Source: Mycobacterium pinniadriaticum (GTDB taxonomy: Bacteria; Actinomycetota; Actinomycetes; Mycobacteriales; Mycobacteriaceae). Taken from it: a stretch of DNA of 64,000 nucleotides. Positions within the stretch are counted from its first letter, which is position 1. The number at the start of each line of letters is the position of its first letter. The DNA lies in assembly GCF_026242045.1 (NCBI RefSeq), contig NZ_JAPJDO010000026.1, forward strand, positions 1-64,000, given 5' to 3'. The notes beneath the pieces are model-generated. The model did no database searches, was not told the DNA's origin, and saw nothing but the letters and a program-made list of their open reading frames with translations. This document shows positions 8,092 through 16,662 of this stretch, one piece after another. A program made the translations under genes and the position numbers.

Positions 8092-9218
8092 GGCACCACC
8101 TCGATCCTGGTCAGCCATTTCGTCTGCAGCACACCGGGTCTGGTCGGGGCGATCAGCCGGCACGGATAGCCGTGATCGAGGTCGAGGGTCTGCCCGTTGA
8201 GTTTCAGCGCGATCAGCGTCTGGGAGTCACGGGCGTGGCGCGCGGGTAGCACCGTACGGGAGTAAGGCCCCGGCGGCTCCAACGAGATCATCCGAACATC
8301 CGAATCCGGACTGCCGCCAACCGCCTTGAGCAGATCGGCGAGCACCACACCGGTCCAGTCCGCCGTGGCGCTCCAGCCTTCGACGCAGGCGATGGGCAGT
8401 CGGTGGGTGTTCTGCGGCAGCGCGGCCAGTTCGTCGAGGGTGAACGCCTTGGTGGTGTCCCCGTTGACGACGGTCAGCCGGTAGTCGGGTGAGCGCGCGC
8501 TGCCCAACACCCCGGCGGCGAACGCCGACCGATTCACCGGAACACCCTGCGGCCCTTGACCCGACCGGGGTGCGAGGACGGAGACGCGGCGCAGCCACGG
8601 GACCGTCTGCCCGGCGGTGAGAATGGTGGCGGCACCGACGGCCAGCCAGGTGGCCCCGAGCACGGTGCGCCGGCTGGGACCGGTGCGCGGCAGCTCGCCG
8701 GTCGGCAGCTCTTCCAAGGGCTCACCCAGTGCCCGGCGGATCACCGGCAGCTTCACCCCGATGTGCACCAGCACCGCGCCGGCCGCCACGTAAGCCATCG
8801 CGTAGTGACTGGTGGTGAAGAAGAACTTGAACGCATACCACTGCGCGATGTTCATGACGCCGGTGGACAGCTGAAAGATCATGGAGCCCACCAGAACCAG
8901 GATCGAACCCCGCTCGATCTGCCGGGTCAACCCGCCGATGATGGGGCGTTCGAACAGCTTGGGGTAGACCGACCACAACTTGACCACCAGTAACGGGATC
9001 GCCGCGATACCGGCGATCACGTGCAGGCCCTGGGTCAGCTGGTACAGCCAGACCGGGCGGGTCGGCCAGAAGAACCACGGTTGCGGATGCTGGATGAAGT
9101 GGCTGATCAATCCCGTGACGAAGCAGACGGCCACGGCGACACCGAGGGCGACACCGACCCGAGCCGTCACTGCTGTACCACGCAAGGAGGCCCTGGTGGC
9201 TTTCTCCATCTGCGGCAT
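8088..9218 (-). CDS. Membrane-bound molybdopterin-dependent oxidoreductase (sulfite-oxidase fold)
   Basis: A 376-residue fusion. The N-terminal half has about four helices with several His (for example SHFIQHPQPWFF, TQGLHV, TTSHYAMAYVAAGAVLVHIGVK), like a cytochrome b561-type domain. An SRRTVLGATWL stretch and fifth helix follow near residue 182, resembling a twin-arginine export signal. The C-terminal domain is the sulfite-oxidase/YedY molybdopterin fold; ACVEGWS gives the likely Cys ligand of molybdenum. The ATG at 9218 overlaps the methyltransferase stop (ATGA). The domain should lie outside the membrane and exchange electrons through the helices or quinones. The substrate is unknown. Confidence 0.82.
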   Translation of the reverse strand: MPQMEKATRASLRGTAVTARVGVALGVAVAVCFVTGLISHFIQHPQPWFFWPTRPVWLYQLTQGLHVIAGIAAIPLLVVKLWSVYPKLFERPIIGGLTRQIERGSILVLVGSMIFQLSTGVMNIAQWYAFKFFFTTSHYAMAYVAAGAVLVHIGVKLPVIRRALGEPLEELPTGELPRTGPSRRTVLGATWLAVGAATILTAGQTVPWLRRVSVLAPRSGQGPQGVPVNRSAFAAGVLGSARSPDYRLTVVNGDTTKAFTLDELAALPQNTHRLPIACVEGWSATADWTGVVLADLLKAVGGSPDSDVRMISLEPPGPYSRTVLPARHARDSQTLIALKLNGQTLDLDHGYPCRLIAPTRPGVLQTKWLTRIEVVP

Positions 9219-9847
9219 CACGTCAGCGTGAGTGTAGCGACGACGCGCTGGCCGATCTGGTGGATTCCGACCAACGCCAGGCCAACTTCTTCCGCCAGTG
9301 CGGCGGCGCAATCGATCCCCACCGACGCCCACTTGAACCAGGGGCCGATGCTGTGCGGGGACTCCAGACGCACCCACCGGGTCAACACCCCGGCGGTGCC
9401 CGGATCGAATTCGACCACGCAATGACCGCCCGCGCCCAGGAGTTCGGCGGCCCGGCGCAGGATTCGGCGCGGATCGCCGGCCAGGCCGACGTTACCGTCG
9501 GCGAGCAATACCGTTTGCCAGCGACCGGTGCCCGGTAGCGGCTCGAACACATCACGCAGTAGCGCCGGGGCGCCACTGCGCCGCGCGAGACTGACCGCCG
9601 TCGCCGACTGGTCCACCCCGAGTGCGGGGATGCCACGCTGGACCAGATGGGCCACCAATCGTCCTGGGCCACAACCCAAGTCGATCGTCGGTCCGTTACA
9701 CAGCGCCACGACCGCCGAGTCGAACACGGTGTCGGCGCCGTGTCCGCCCAACCAGCTGTGTACCGGGAGGCGATGCACCCGGCCATCGTCGTGGCGCAAC
9801 CAACACCTCTCGCCGGTCAGCGCGCGGTCGTAGAGCTGTCCCAACAT
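9218..9847 (-). CDS. Class I SAM-dependent methyltransferase
   Basis: A 209-residue cytosolic methyltransferase. Motif I is TIDLGCGPGRLVAHL (about residues 54-68), followed by an acidic residue in GVDQSA and a motif IV region LLADGNVGL, all in the standard Rossmann order. The substrate-binding part is not recognisable. It lies in the minus-strand operon between the DUF2064 gene (1 base apart) and the molybdopterin oxidoreductase (ATGA overlap). The company of a sugar transferase and a membrane redox enzyme suggests a small-molecule or lipid-linked sugar substrate rather than nucleic acid; that is inference. Confidence 0.78.
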   Translation of the reverse strand: MLGQLYDRALTGERCWLRHDDGRVHRLPVHSWLGGHGADTVFDSAVVALCNGPTIDLGCGPGRLVAHLVQRGIPALGVDQSATAVSLARRSGAPALLRDVFEPLPGTGRWQTVLLADGNVGLAGDPRRILRRAAELLGAGGHCVVEFDPGTAGVLTRWVRLESPHSIGPWFKWASVGIDCAAALAEEVGLALVGIHQIGQRVVATLTLT

Positions 9848-9848
9848 C

Positions 9849-10526
9849 TCATACCCCTTGGGTGATTTGGGCGAACCGGCTCGACGAGCGGCAGGCTGCG
9901 CGGACCGACGGGATGTCGTCGACGGTGTCGACGTCGTGCAGTTCTTCGGCGAGGTTCACGCAGATCCCCGTGTGCTCGAGCGCGGCAAGCGTTACAGCCC
10001 CGGTGTCGGCCTGCGACATCGGCACGTCGCGCAGACACTCGGCGGTCGCGGCCTCCTCGACCCCGAGCACCCACCAGCCACCGTCGCGCGCCATCCCGAG
10101 CAGGGCCGGCCCGGCCAGCAACCGGCGGGCGCAGTCGGCGAGCAGTTCGGCACTTACCTGCGGGGTGTCCATCCCGATCTGCAGCACCGGTTGGCGGCCG
10201 GCCGACGTGGCCGCATCCAGGTGCGCGTTGGCCAGTCGGTCGGCGAAGCCGTCGCCGCGCTGGTCGATCACGGTGAACGAGGCGAGCCGGTCGCGGATCT
10301 CGTCGGCCCGGCAGGCCCGGTCGAGATCGCCGGTCATGGCCACCACCCGGTGCGTCACCGGAGTGGCGCCGACCGCGTCGAGCGTGTCCAGCAGGGCTGC
10401 CGCGGCGATGTCGGCGGCGACCCGCTCCCCAAGCGTGGCGGCCAATCGGGTCTTGGCCAGGCCGGGAACCGGGGCCTTGGCGACAACGAGCACGGTGACC
10501 GGTATCGGGCCCCGGCTCGCTGTCAC
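9849..10526 (-). CDS. DUF2064 / TIGR04282 arsenosugar-type glycosyltransferase-like protein (Rv0540-like)
   Basis: A 225-residue protein of the DUF2064 family, which has the fold of nucleotide-sugar transferases. Recognisable blocks are VVAKAPVPGLAKTRL (residues 13-27), the acidic MDTPQ motif and MARDGGWWVLGV. TIGR04282 proteins are often found beside family-2 glycosyltransferases, as here. The GTG at 10526 overlaps the GT2 stop by GTGA; the frame remains open far upstream, but those residues are antisense-like and are left out. Rv0540 and Rv0539 form the same pair in M. tuberculosis. The donor and acceptor are unknown. Confidence 0.8.
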   Translation of the reverse strand: MTASRGPIPVTVLVVAKAPVPGLAKTRLAATLGERVAADIAAAALLDTLDAVGATPVTHRVVAMTGDLDRACRADEIRDRLASFTVIDQRGDGFADRLANAHLDAATSAGRQPVLQIGMDTPQVSAELLADCARRLLAGPALLGMARDGGWWVLGVEEAATAECLRDVPMSQADTGAVTLAALEHTGICVNLAEELHDVDTVDDIPSVRAACRSSSRFAQITQGV

Positions 10527-11188
10527 GAGATGACCTTCCAGAAGTCGACGGCAGCGGTGATGCTTCCGTGCACCGACCCGCTGACCTTCGACTTTCCGCC
10601 GGTGCGCGGGCCATAATCCACATCGACCTCCACCACACGCCATCCCGCGGCCGCGGCACGGACCAGTAATTCGAGCGGATACCCCGAACGACGGTCGCTC
10701 ACTCCCAGCCCGAGCAGCGCGTCGCGGTTGACCACCCGCATCGGCGCGATGTCGTGGACGGGCATCCGGTGCCGGGTGCGTAGCCGCCAGCACACCACCG
10801 CCGTGCCCAACCGCGCATGCCATGGCCATTTCAGGCCTCGCTGCGGGCGGCGGCGACCGGTCACCAGGTCGGCCCCGCTCTGCAGCTCGGCGACCAGTCG
10901 CGGCAGATCGGCCGGATTCAGCGAACCATCGCCGTCGAGCACCGCGACGACGGGTGTCCGGGCGGCCACTACGCCGGCGTGCACCGCCGACCCGTAGCCG
11001 GGCCGGGTCTCGCTGACCACGTCGGCGCCGTGTCGCCGGGCGACCTCGGCGGTGCCGTCGGTGCTGTTGTTGTCGACGACCAGAACGCGATAACCAGCCG
11101 GAATGGCAGCGAGCACGGCGGGCAGCGATTCGGCTTCGTTCAGACACGGGAGCACCACGGTGACCGCACACTCGGGCATAACGCTCAA
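10523..11188 (-). CDS. Family-2 glycosyltransferase, dolichyl-phosphate-mannose-synthase-like (Rv0539-like)
   Basis: A 221-residue GT2 enzyme with VVLPCLNEAESLPAVLAAI at the N-terminus, VVDNNSTDGTAEVA, the DGDGSLNP acidic motif (metal and nucleotide-sugar binding) and TGRRRPQRG further on. It has no membrane helices, so it probably makes a polyprenyl-phosphate sugar at the inner membrane face. The TTG at 11188 is a possible start, but the ATG at 11179 (MPECAV) is equally good. It heads the five-gene operon that runs to 7573 and lies 84 bases from the divergent response-regulator gene. It could supply sugar to the GT-C-like protein encoded at 6343. Confidence 0.83.
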   Translation of the reverse strand: MSVMPECAVTVVLPCLNEAESLPAVLAAIPAGYRVLVVDNNSTDGTAEVARRHGADVVSETRPGYGSAVHAGVVAARTPVVAVLDGDGSLNPADLPRLVAELQSGADLVTGRRRPQRGLKWPWHARLGTAVVCWRLRTRHRMPVHDIAPMRVVNRDALLGLGVSDRRSGYPLELLVRAAAAGWRVVEVDVDYGPRTGGKSKVSGSVHGSITAAVDFWKVIS

Positions 11189-11272
11189 CCTAGTTGCCGA
11201 TAGGCAACCGGGCGAATGACAAAACAGTGACGTCGGTGCAGGTGAGGGTGTTGTTGGTTAACGTGTGCAGCT

Positions 11273-11977
11273 ATGACGGCCAGGGTTCTGATCGCCGACG
11301 ATGACACCGTCGTGCGTGACGTGGTGCGCCGGTATCTGGAGCGGGACGGCCTGGAAGTGACGGTGGCCAGCGACGGCACCGAGGCGCTGCGAGTGCTGGG
11401 CAGCCAGCGCATCGACCTGGCGGTGCTCGATGTCATGATGCCCGGGCCCGACGGGCTGTCCCTGTGCCGAACGCTGCGCCAAGGCGACGACTACAGCCTG
11501 CCGGTGATCCTGCTGACCGCCCTCGGCGAGGAAGACGACCGCATCGCGGGGCTGGAAGCCGGCGCCGACGACTACCTGACCAAACCGTTCAGCCCCCGTG
11601 AACTGGCGCTGCGGGTTCGGTCGGTGTTGCGGAGAACGCCGGCGCCGGCCACGGCGCTCCCGCTGGAGATCACGGTGGGTGATCTGAAAGTGGCGACGGC
11701 CGCCCGGGCCGTCTACATCGCAGACAGGCCGGTGGGATTGACCAACCGCGAATTCGAGTTGTTGGTGTTCTTTCTGACCCATACCGACACCGTCTTCTCC
11801 CGCGAGGACTTGTTGCAGATGGTGTGGCACTGGGACTTCGGCGATCTGTCGACGGTCACCGTGCACGTCAAACGCTTGCGCTCCAAGCTCGGTGACCACC
11901 ACCGGGTGCAAACGGTCTGGGGCCGTGGTTATCTGTGGAGCAGCGAGGCCGGCGGGGGTGAGCATGCAACCGAATGA
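11273..11977 (+). CDS. OmpR/PhoB-family response regulator
   Basis: A 234-residue two-domain regulator. The receiver has the acidic pocket DDD at residues 9-11, phospho-acceptor Asp53 (VLDVMMPGPDG), the switch Thr in ILLTA and Lys in TKPF. The C-terminal winged helix ends with VHVKRLRSKLGDH and VWGRGYLW. TAACGT at 11259-11264, eight bases before the ATG, suggests a leaderless transcript. Its stop overlaps the start of the kinase gene. It diverges from the GT2/molybdopterin operon, which could be a target; no binding repeat was confirmed. M. tuberculosis has no two-component system at this place as I remember it. Confidence 0.88.
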   Translation: MTARVLIADDDTVVRDVVRRYLERDGLEVTVASDGTEALRVLGSQRIDLAVLDVMMPGPDGLSLCRTLRQGDDYSLPVILLTALGEEDDRIAGLEAGADDYLTKPFSPRELALRVRSVLRRTPAPATALPLEITVGDLKVATAARAVYIADRPVGLTNREFELLVFFLTHTDTVFSREDLLQMVWHWDFGDLSTVTVHVKRLRSKLGDHHRVQTVWGRGYLWSSEAGGGEHATE

Positions 11978-12989
11978 CCTCGCGAGGATGGCGGTCCTGG
12001 CATTGGCGTGTTCGTTGCCGGTCGTGGTGCTCGGCGCACTGGTGATCCGGCTGGCCCGGTCCTGGTCGATGACACTCACCATGGCTGTGCTGGTGCTGAT
12101 CCCGACCTTGGCGACACTGACCGGGGTGCTGGGCGCCAGCGGCTTCATGATCACCAGTACCTTCACGTCCATCGCGGTCGTGTTGCTCATCGTGGCGATC
12201 GTGACCCTGCCCGCCGCGGTGATGCTGGCCCGCTATCAAGCTCGACGTACTGTGTGGGAGAAGGAGATTCGCGACGCCGAACGGACGGCGGAACAGTCGC
12301 GACGCCAGCTGGTGGCATTCGTCAGCCATGACCTGCGCACCCCGCTGGCCGGAATCCGCGCACTGTCCGAGGCGATCGCCGACGGTGTGGTCAGCGACGG
12401 CGAGGTGCGCGAGCAGGCCAAGCACATCGAGCACGAATCGATCCGGCTCTCCGAGATGGTCGACGACCTGTTCGAGATGTCGAAGATCAACGCCGGCGCG
12501 GTCCACGCGCCGTACGAGAAGGTCGCGCTCGACGAAGTGGTCGACGACGTCATCGCGGCCCACAAGATCACCGCCGAGCGGGCCGGAGTGAGTCTGGCGG
12601 CATCGGTGCCCGCCGCCCCGGTGCCGGTGATCGGCAGCGACCGCGCGCTGGTCCGGGTGCTGTCCAATCTGGTCGCCAACGCGATCGCGCACACGCCGTC
12701 CGGCGGGGCGGTGACGCTGGCGCTCGGGACGGATGCGACCGGGGCGTGGGCCCGGGTGGACGACACCGGGGTCGGCATCGACGAGGCCGATCTCCCGCGG
12801 GTATTCGACGTGGCCTATCGCGGGTCGAATGGGCGTGTTCCGCGCGAGGATTCGTCCTTGCCGAGCGGTTCGGGTCTGGGCCTGGCGATCGCGGCGGGAT
12901 TGGTGCAGGCGCACAGCGGCACACTGTCGGCACACAACACCGCAACTGGCGCTCGTTTCGAGGTCCGGCTACCGCTGGCCGACTCGTGA
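11964..12989 (+). CDS. Sensor histidine kinase, partner of the adjacent response regulator
   Basis: A 341-residue membrane kinase. Three hydrophobic helices occupy about residues 8-88 with almost no extracytoplasmic domain, so it may sense within the membrane or through a partner. A short coiled linker leads to the HisKA box FVSHDLRTPLAGI with His122, then the N box (NLVANAIAH), G1 (DDTGVGI) and G2 (GSGLGLAIA) of the ATPase domain. The ATG at 11964 overlaps the regulator gene by 14 bases and has a GGGGGT ribosome site. The frame is open upstream, but a longer start would lie well inside the regulator gene. The signal is unknown. Confidence 0.87.
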   Translation: MQPNDLARMAVLALACSLPVVVLGALVIRLARSWSMTLTMAVLVLIPTLATLTGVLGASGFMITSTFTSIAVVLLIVAIVTLPAAVMLARYQARRTVWEKEIRDAERTAEQSRRQLVAFVSHDLRTPLAGIRALSEAIADGVVSDGEVREQAKHIEHESIRLSEMVDDLFEMSKINAGAVHAPYEKVALDEVVDDVIAAHKITAERAGVSLAASVPAAPVPVIGSDRALVRVLSNLVANAIAHTPSGGAVTLALGTDATGAWARVDDTGVGIDEADLPRVFDVAYRGSNGRVPREDSSLPSGSGLGLAIAAGLVQAHSGTLSAHNTATGARFEVRLPLADS

Positions 12990-13001
12990 AGGGAGATCGA
13001 T

Positions 13002-13622
13002 ATGTCCGTAGCCCAGCGTGAACGTGCCGCCCTCGTCGCCGCCCTGCGCGAGGTCGGGCCCGACGCACCGACCTTGTGCGACGGCTGGGACGCCCGAGAC
13101 CTGGCCGCGCACTTGATGGTTCGCGAATACCGCGTCGACGCCGCGCCCGGCATCCTCATCCCCCGGTTCGCGGCCCACACCGCACGCGTGCAGGACGAGG
13201 TGGCCGAGCACACCGGATGGGACGAGCTGGTGAACAAGGTGGCCGCCGGCCCGCCGCTCTACTCCCCGCTCAAGCTCGTCGACTCGGTGGCCAACGTCGC
13301 CGAAATGTTCATCCACCACGAGGACATCCGCCGGGCCCAGCCGAACTGGGCGCCACGGACCCTGGACGCCGACCTGACCGCCAGATTGCGCCGCACCCTC
13401 GGCATGATGGCCCGGCTCACCCTGGCGAAGATGCCGGCCCGCGTGCAGCTGCGCACGCCGGAGGGAGAAACGGTGCTGACCGCCGGCCGTGGTCCGGCCG
13501 TGACGGTGACCGGTGCGCCCGCTGAACTACTGCTATTCGCGACCGGACGGCTCGCCCGCGTCGACTACGACGGCGATGCGCAAGCTGTACAGGCCGTGCG
13601 GGACGCGCCCAAGGGGCTGTGA
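13002..13622 (+). CDS. TIGR03085 family metal-binding protein (DinB / mycothiol-dependent isomerase fold)
   Basis: A 206-residue actinobacterial protein with the four-helix metal-binding fold shared by DinB and mycothiol-dependent maleylpyruvate isomerase. It shows LCDGWDARDLAAHLMVRE near residue 25-42 and the likely metal-ligand cluster MFIHHEDIRRA near 100-110. It is preceded by an AAGGGAGA ribosome site and lies 12 bases after the kinase gene, so it may be in the same transcript. Proteins of this kind often use mycothiol as a thiol cofactor; mshA at the other end of this window makes mycothiol. The reaction is unknown. Confidence 0.82.
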   Translation: MSVAQRERAALVAALREVGPDAPTLCDGWDARDLAAHLMVREYRVDAAPGILIPRFAAHTARVQDEVAEHTGWDELVNKVAAGPPLYSPLKLVDSVANVAEMFIHHEDIRRAQPNWAPRTLDADLTARLRRTLGMMARLTLAKMPARVQLRTPEGETVLTAGRGPAVTVTGAPAELLLFATGRLARVDYDGDAQAVQAVRDAPKGL

Positions 13623-14756
13623 TCAGTCCTCGAGTGAACGCCCCAGCCGCTCCGCGGCGGCCAGGTAATCCTCGATGAACTCCAAGACGACCTCGCGGGC
13701 CGGCTTGACCTTGTTCATCAGCCCCACCCCCTGGCCGACGAAGTAGGTGGCCAGCGCCTGCGCCCCGGGATGCCCGCCCTCGGCCAGCTTGTCGATCCGC
13801 CGCAGCACCGGCTCGGCGATCATGTTCTGCAACGGCAGCGGCAGCGGCTCCCGCCCACCAGGGTGCGGCTGCCAGGCATCGGTCCAATCCGAAACCAGCT
13901 GCCGCGACGGCTTTCCGGTGCGCCCCGCCGACCGGACGGTGTCCCGGGACGTCGCGGCCAACATCTTCTGCACCGTGTAGGGGGCGGTCTCGGCCTCCTC
14001 GGTGGTCAACCACACCGAACCTGTCCACGCTCCCGCCGCGCCCAGCGCCACCGACGCCGCCATCTGCCGGCCCGTCACGATCCCGCCGGCGGCCAGCACG
14101 GGTACCTGGCGGCCACCCGGAACCGCTGCTATGGCTTCCAGGACCTCGGGAATGAGCACCAGAGTGGTCACCTCACCACAGTGGCCGCCGGCCTCGGTGC
14201 CCTGCGCGACGATCAGGTCCACACCCGCGTTCACCTGTTTGACGGCGTGCTCCTTGGCGCCGACGAGCGCGGCGACCGGGATGCCGGTCTGCTTTCCCGC
14301 CTCGATCATGTAGTCAGGTGGGACGCCGAGCGCGTTGGCCATCAACTTGATCGGATGGTTGAGCGCGACGTCGAGCAGGCTCTTGCCGGTATCGCCGCTC
14401 AGCGAGGACGGGGCCATCCGTGGCTGGTCGCTGATGTCGATGTCATGGGTGGCCAGCAACTCGTCGATGAAGCCGCGAAGATCATCCGGGATCCGGTCGG
14501 CGAGCTGGCCGAAGGACAGGTTCTCGCCCTTGCCCTCGAATTTGGCGGGCACGATGATGTCGACGCCGTAGGGCTTGCCCTTCACCTGCTCGTCGATCCA
14601 GCTGAGTTCCTGGTCGAGCTGGTCGGGTCGAAACGCGGTGCCGCCCAATACGCCGAAGCCGCCCGCGTTGGTCACCGCCGCGACGACGTCGCGGCAGTGG
14701 CTGAAGGCGAACAACGGAAACTCGATGCCGAACTGGTCGCAGATCTCGGTCTTCAC
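13623..14756 (-). CDS. NAD(P)H-dependent flavin oxidoreductase / nitronate monooxygenase family
   Basis: A 377-residue FMN-dependent TIM barrel of the nitronate monooxygenase (2-nitropropane dioxygenase) family. The N-terminus FGIEFPLFAFSHCRDVVAAVTNAGGFGVLGG is typical, as are AQGTEAGGHCGEVTTLVLIPE and the FMN phosphate loop AAGGIVTGRQMAA. The GTG at 14756 is chosen because family homology starts at once after it; the extra 13 residues upstream look non-coding. Its stop codon abuts the stop of the convergent TIGR03085 gene with no bases between. The substrate may be a nitronate or an enoyl thioester; I cannot tell from sequence. Confidence 0.83.
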   Translation of the reverse strand: MKTEICDQFGIEFPLFAFSHCRDVVAAVTNAGGFGVLGGTAFRPDQLDQELSWIDEQVKGKPYGVDIIVPAKFEGKGENLSFGQLADRIPDDLRGFIDELLATHDIDISDQPRMAPSSLSGDTGKSLLDVALNHPIKLMANALGVPPDYMIEAGKQTGIPVAALVGAKEHAVKQVNAGVDLIVAQGTEAGGHCGEVTTLVLIPEVLEAIAAVPGGRQVPVLAAGGIVTGRQMAASVALGAAGAWTGSVWLTTEEAETAPYTVQKMLAATSRDTVRSAGRTGKPSRQLVSDWTDAWQPHPGGREPLPLPLQNMIAEPVLRRIDKLAEGGHPGAQALATYFVGQGVGLMNKVKPAREVVLEFIEDYLAAAERLGRSLED

Positions 14757-14816
14757 GCGCCCAGTATGCGCCGCGCCGACCTCTCGACCAACCACCGGGT
14801 TGGGAACGAGCGTCGG

Positions 14817-15848
14817 TCACCCACGCAGGGGGGCGAACGCGAACTCCCGCAGCCCTCGCTCCGGATCGATCGCGGCCCGAAAACCCAGCGACTCGCTGGC
14901 ATGGGCCGGGTCGGCGACGATGTGCCGGACATCGCCGCTGCGGTACTGGCCGGTGACCACCGGCGGTGGTCCGCCGCGTGCCTCACAGAGCCGGGTGGCC
15001 ACCGTCAGGATCGAAATCGGACGGCCCGAGCAGACATTGGCCGCCAGAAATCCACCCGCCTCGCAGCGGACCGCCGCGGAGTTGGCGGCCGCGATATCGT
15101 CGACGTGGACGAAATCACGCATTTGCCCGCCATCTTCGTAAACCCTTGGCGGCTCGCCTCTTTCGAGCGATGACCGGAAGATTGCCGCCACCCCCGAATA
15201 CGGGGTGTCGCGCGGCATGCCGGGCCCGTAGACATTGTGGTAGCGCAGCGCGACCACCGAACCGCCGGTCGACTCCGCCCATGCCAGCGCATAGTGCTCC
15301 TGGGCGGTCTTGCTGGCGGCATACAAGCTGCGCGGGCGCAGCGGCGCATCCTCGCCGACCAGTTGCCAGGACAGTTCCTCCCCGCCCAGCGGGCAGCGGT
15401 GCTCGAACACCCCGGCATCGAGATCGGCGCGGGTGCGCGGCAGCGGGTCGACCTCTCCGTGCCTCGGGCACCGGTAGCCCCCCTGGCCATACACCACCAT
15501 CGACGACGCCAGCACCAACCGTTGAACGCCCGCAGCGAACATCTGCGCCAGCAGTACCGCGGTCCCGTAGTCGTTGTGCCCGGCATAGGAGGGCGCGTCA
15601 GCGGCATTGACCCCCGCACCGACGACGGCAGCCTGATGGCAGACGACATCGACCCCGGAAAGCAGGCGCGCCAACGCATCCGCGTCACGCACATCCACCT
15701 GGTGACAGTCCTCGGGCAAGGCGGCACCGGGACCGTGGGCGGCCTTGAGCATGACATCGGTAGCGACCACCTCGTGCCCGTCGGCCAGCAGGGCGGCTCG
15801 CACCCGACCGCCGATGAACCCGGCCGCGCCGGTGAGCAGCACCCTCAT
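14817..15848 (-). CDS. NAD-dependent epimerase/dehydratase, UDP-sugar type (Rv0536/galE3-like)
   Basis: A 343-residue extended SDR. The NAD motif is LLTGAAGFIGG (residues 4-14), the catalytic Tyr and Lys lie in SLYAASK near residue 175, and RYHNVYGPGMPRDTPYSGVA is the usual substrate loop. The start ATG at 15848 overlaps the stop of the phosphorylase gene (ATGA). The family assignment to NDP-sugar 4-epimerases/dehydratases is sound; UDP-galactose specificity cannot be shown. The pairing with MTA phosphorylase is the same as the Rv0535-Rv0536 pair I remember in M. tuberculosis. Confidence 0.83.
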   Translation of the reverse strand: MRVLLTGAAGFIGGRVRAALLADGHEVVATDVMLKAAHGPGAALPEDCHQVDVRDADALARLLSGVDVVCHQAAVVGAGVNAADAPSYAGHNDYGTAVLLAQMFAAGVQRLVLASSMVVYGQGGYRCPRHGEVDPLPRTRADLDAGVFEHRCPLGGEELSWQLVGEDAPLRPRSLYAASKTAQEHYALAWAESTGGSVVALRYHNVYGPGMPRDTPYSGVAAIFRSSLERGEPPRVYEDGGQMRDFVHVDDIAAANSAAVRCEAGGFLAANVCSGRPISILTVATRLCEARGGPPPVVTGQYRSGDVRHIVADPAHASESLGFRAAIDPERGLREFAFAPLRG

Positions 15849-16651
15849 GGCAGATCGAAAGGCAACTCGACGCCTTCATGGGCCAGGCAGTGCGTACAAA
15901 CACGTTCGGAGGCCACCTGGTCAATCGCCTCCAGCACCAGCTTCTTGAACGGAACCATGTTCTTCTCGAACTCGGCGAAGACGTCAATCGCGCGAACGCC
16001 GGCCCCGACATCGACGCCGGCATCCAAATCGGTCACCAAAGCGATTGCCGCATAACACATTTCCAGCTCACGGGCCAAGATGGTCTCAGGATACCCGGTC
16101 ATGTTGATCAAGCTGAATCCTTCACGCGCGAACCACTGGCTCTCGGCGCGGGTGGAGAACCGAGGACCCTGGACCACCACCATGGTGCCGCCGTCGACCA
16201 CCCCGGGCAGATCGGCGGCCGCCGCGCGCAGCGTCGGGCAGTACGGATCGGCGAACCCGACATGGATACCGCCGGAGTCGAAGTAGGTGTCCTGCCGGCC
16301 ACGGGTTCGGTCCACCAACTGATCCGGCACGACGACCGCGCCGGGGCCCAGCTCAGGGGTGAGGCTGCCCACCGCGCACGGCCCGAACACCCGCCGCACC
16401 CCGAGAGCCCGCAGGGCCCACATGTTGGCGCGGTACGGCACGGTGTGCGGCGAGAATTCATGGCTCAACCCATGCCGCGGCAGGAAGGCCACCTCATGCT
16501 GACCAACCCGGCCGACGGTGATCGGCGCGCTGGGCTCGCCGTATGGGGTGTCCAGGTTCAGGCTGCGCGCGTCAGAACCGAAGAAGGTGTAGAAGCCGCT
16601 GCCGCCGATGACTCCGAGCATCCGACCATTGTGATGTATCGGGTTCGGCAA
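15845..16651 (-). CDS. S-methyl-5'-thioadenosine phosphorylase (purine nucleoside phosphorylase family)
   Basis: A 268-residue enzyme that would cleave 5'-methylthioadenosine with phosphate to adenine and methylthioribose 1-phosphate, the salvage step after polyamine or related synthesis. Diagnostic blocks are GVIGGSGFY near residues 13-21, LPRHGLSHEFSPHTVPYRANMWAL near 70-90, and INMTGYPETILARELEMCYA, which carries the substrate-site Met and Glu. A shorter start at 16621 (MLGVIGG) is possible and gives 258 residues. It is the first gene of a two-gene operon with the epimerase and lies 11 bases downstream of the MarR gene's stop. Confidence 0.88.
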   Translation of the reverse strand: MPNPIHHNGRMLGVIGGSGFYTFFGSDARSLNLDTPYGEPSAPITVGRVGQHEVAFLPRHGLSHEFSPHTVPYRANMWALRALGVRRVFGPCAVGSLTPELGPGAVVVPDQLVDRTRGRQDTYFDSGGIHVGFADPYCPTLRAAAADLPGVVDGGTMVVVQGPRFSTRAESQWFAREGFSLINMTGYPETILARELEMCYAAIALVTDLDAGVDVGAGVRAIDVFAEFEKNMVPFKKLVLEAIDQVASERVCTHCLAHEGVELPFDLP

Positions 16652-16662
16652 GCTCGATCGTG

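Noticed and set aside
13770..15173. 467-codon plus-strand frame over the nitronate monooxygenase and epimerase genes
   Set aside because: It is antisense to two genes with clear motifs, and its product is Arg/Gly/Asp-rich with no fold.
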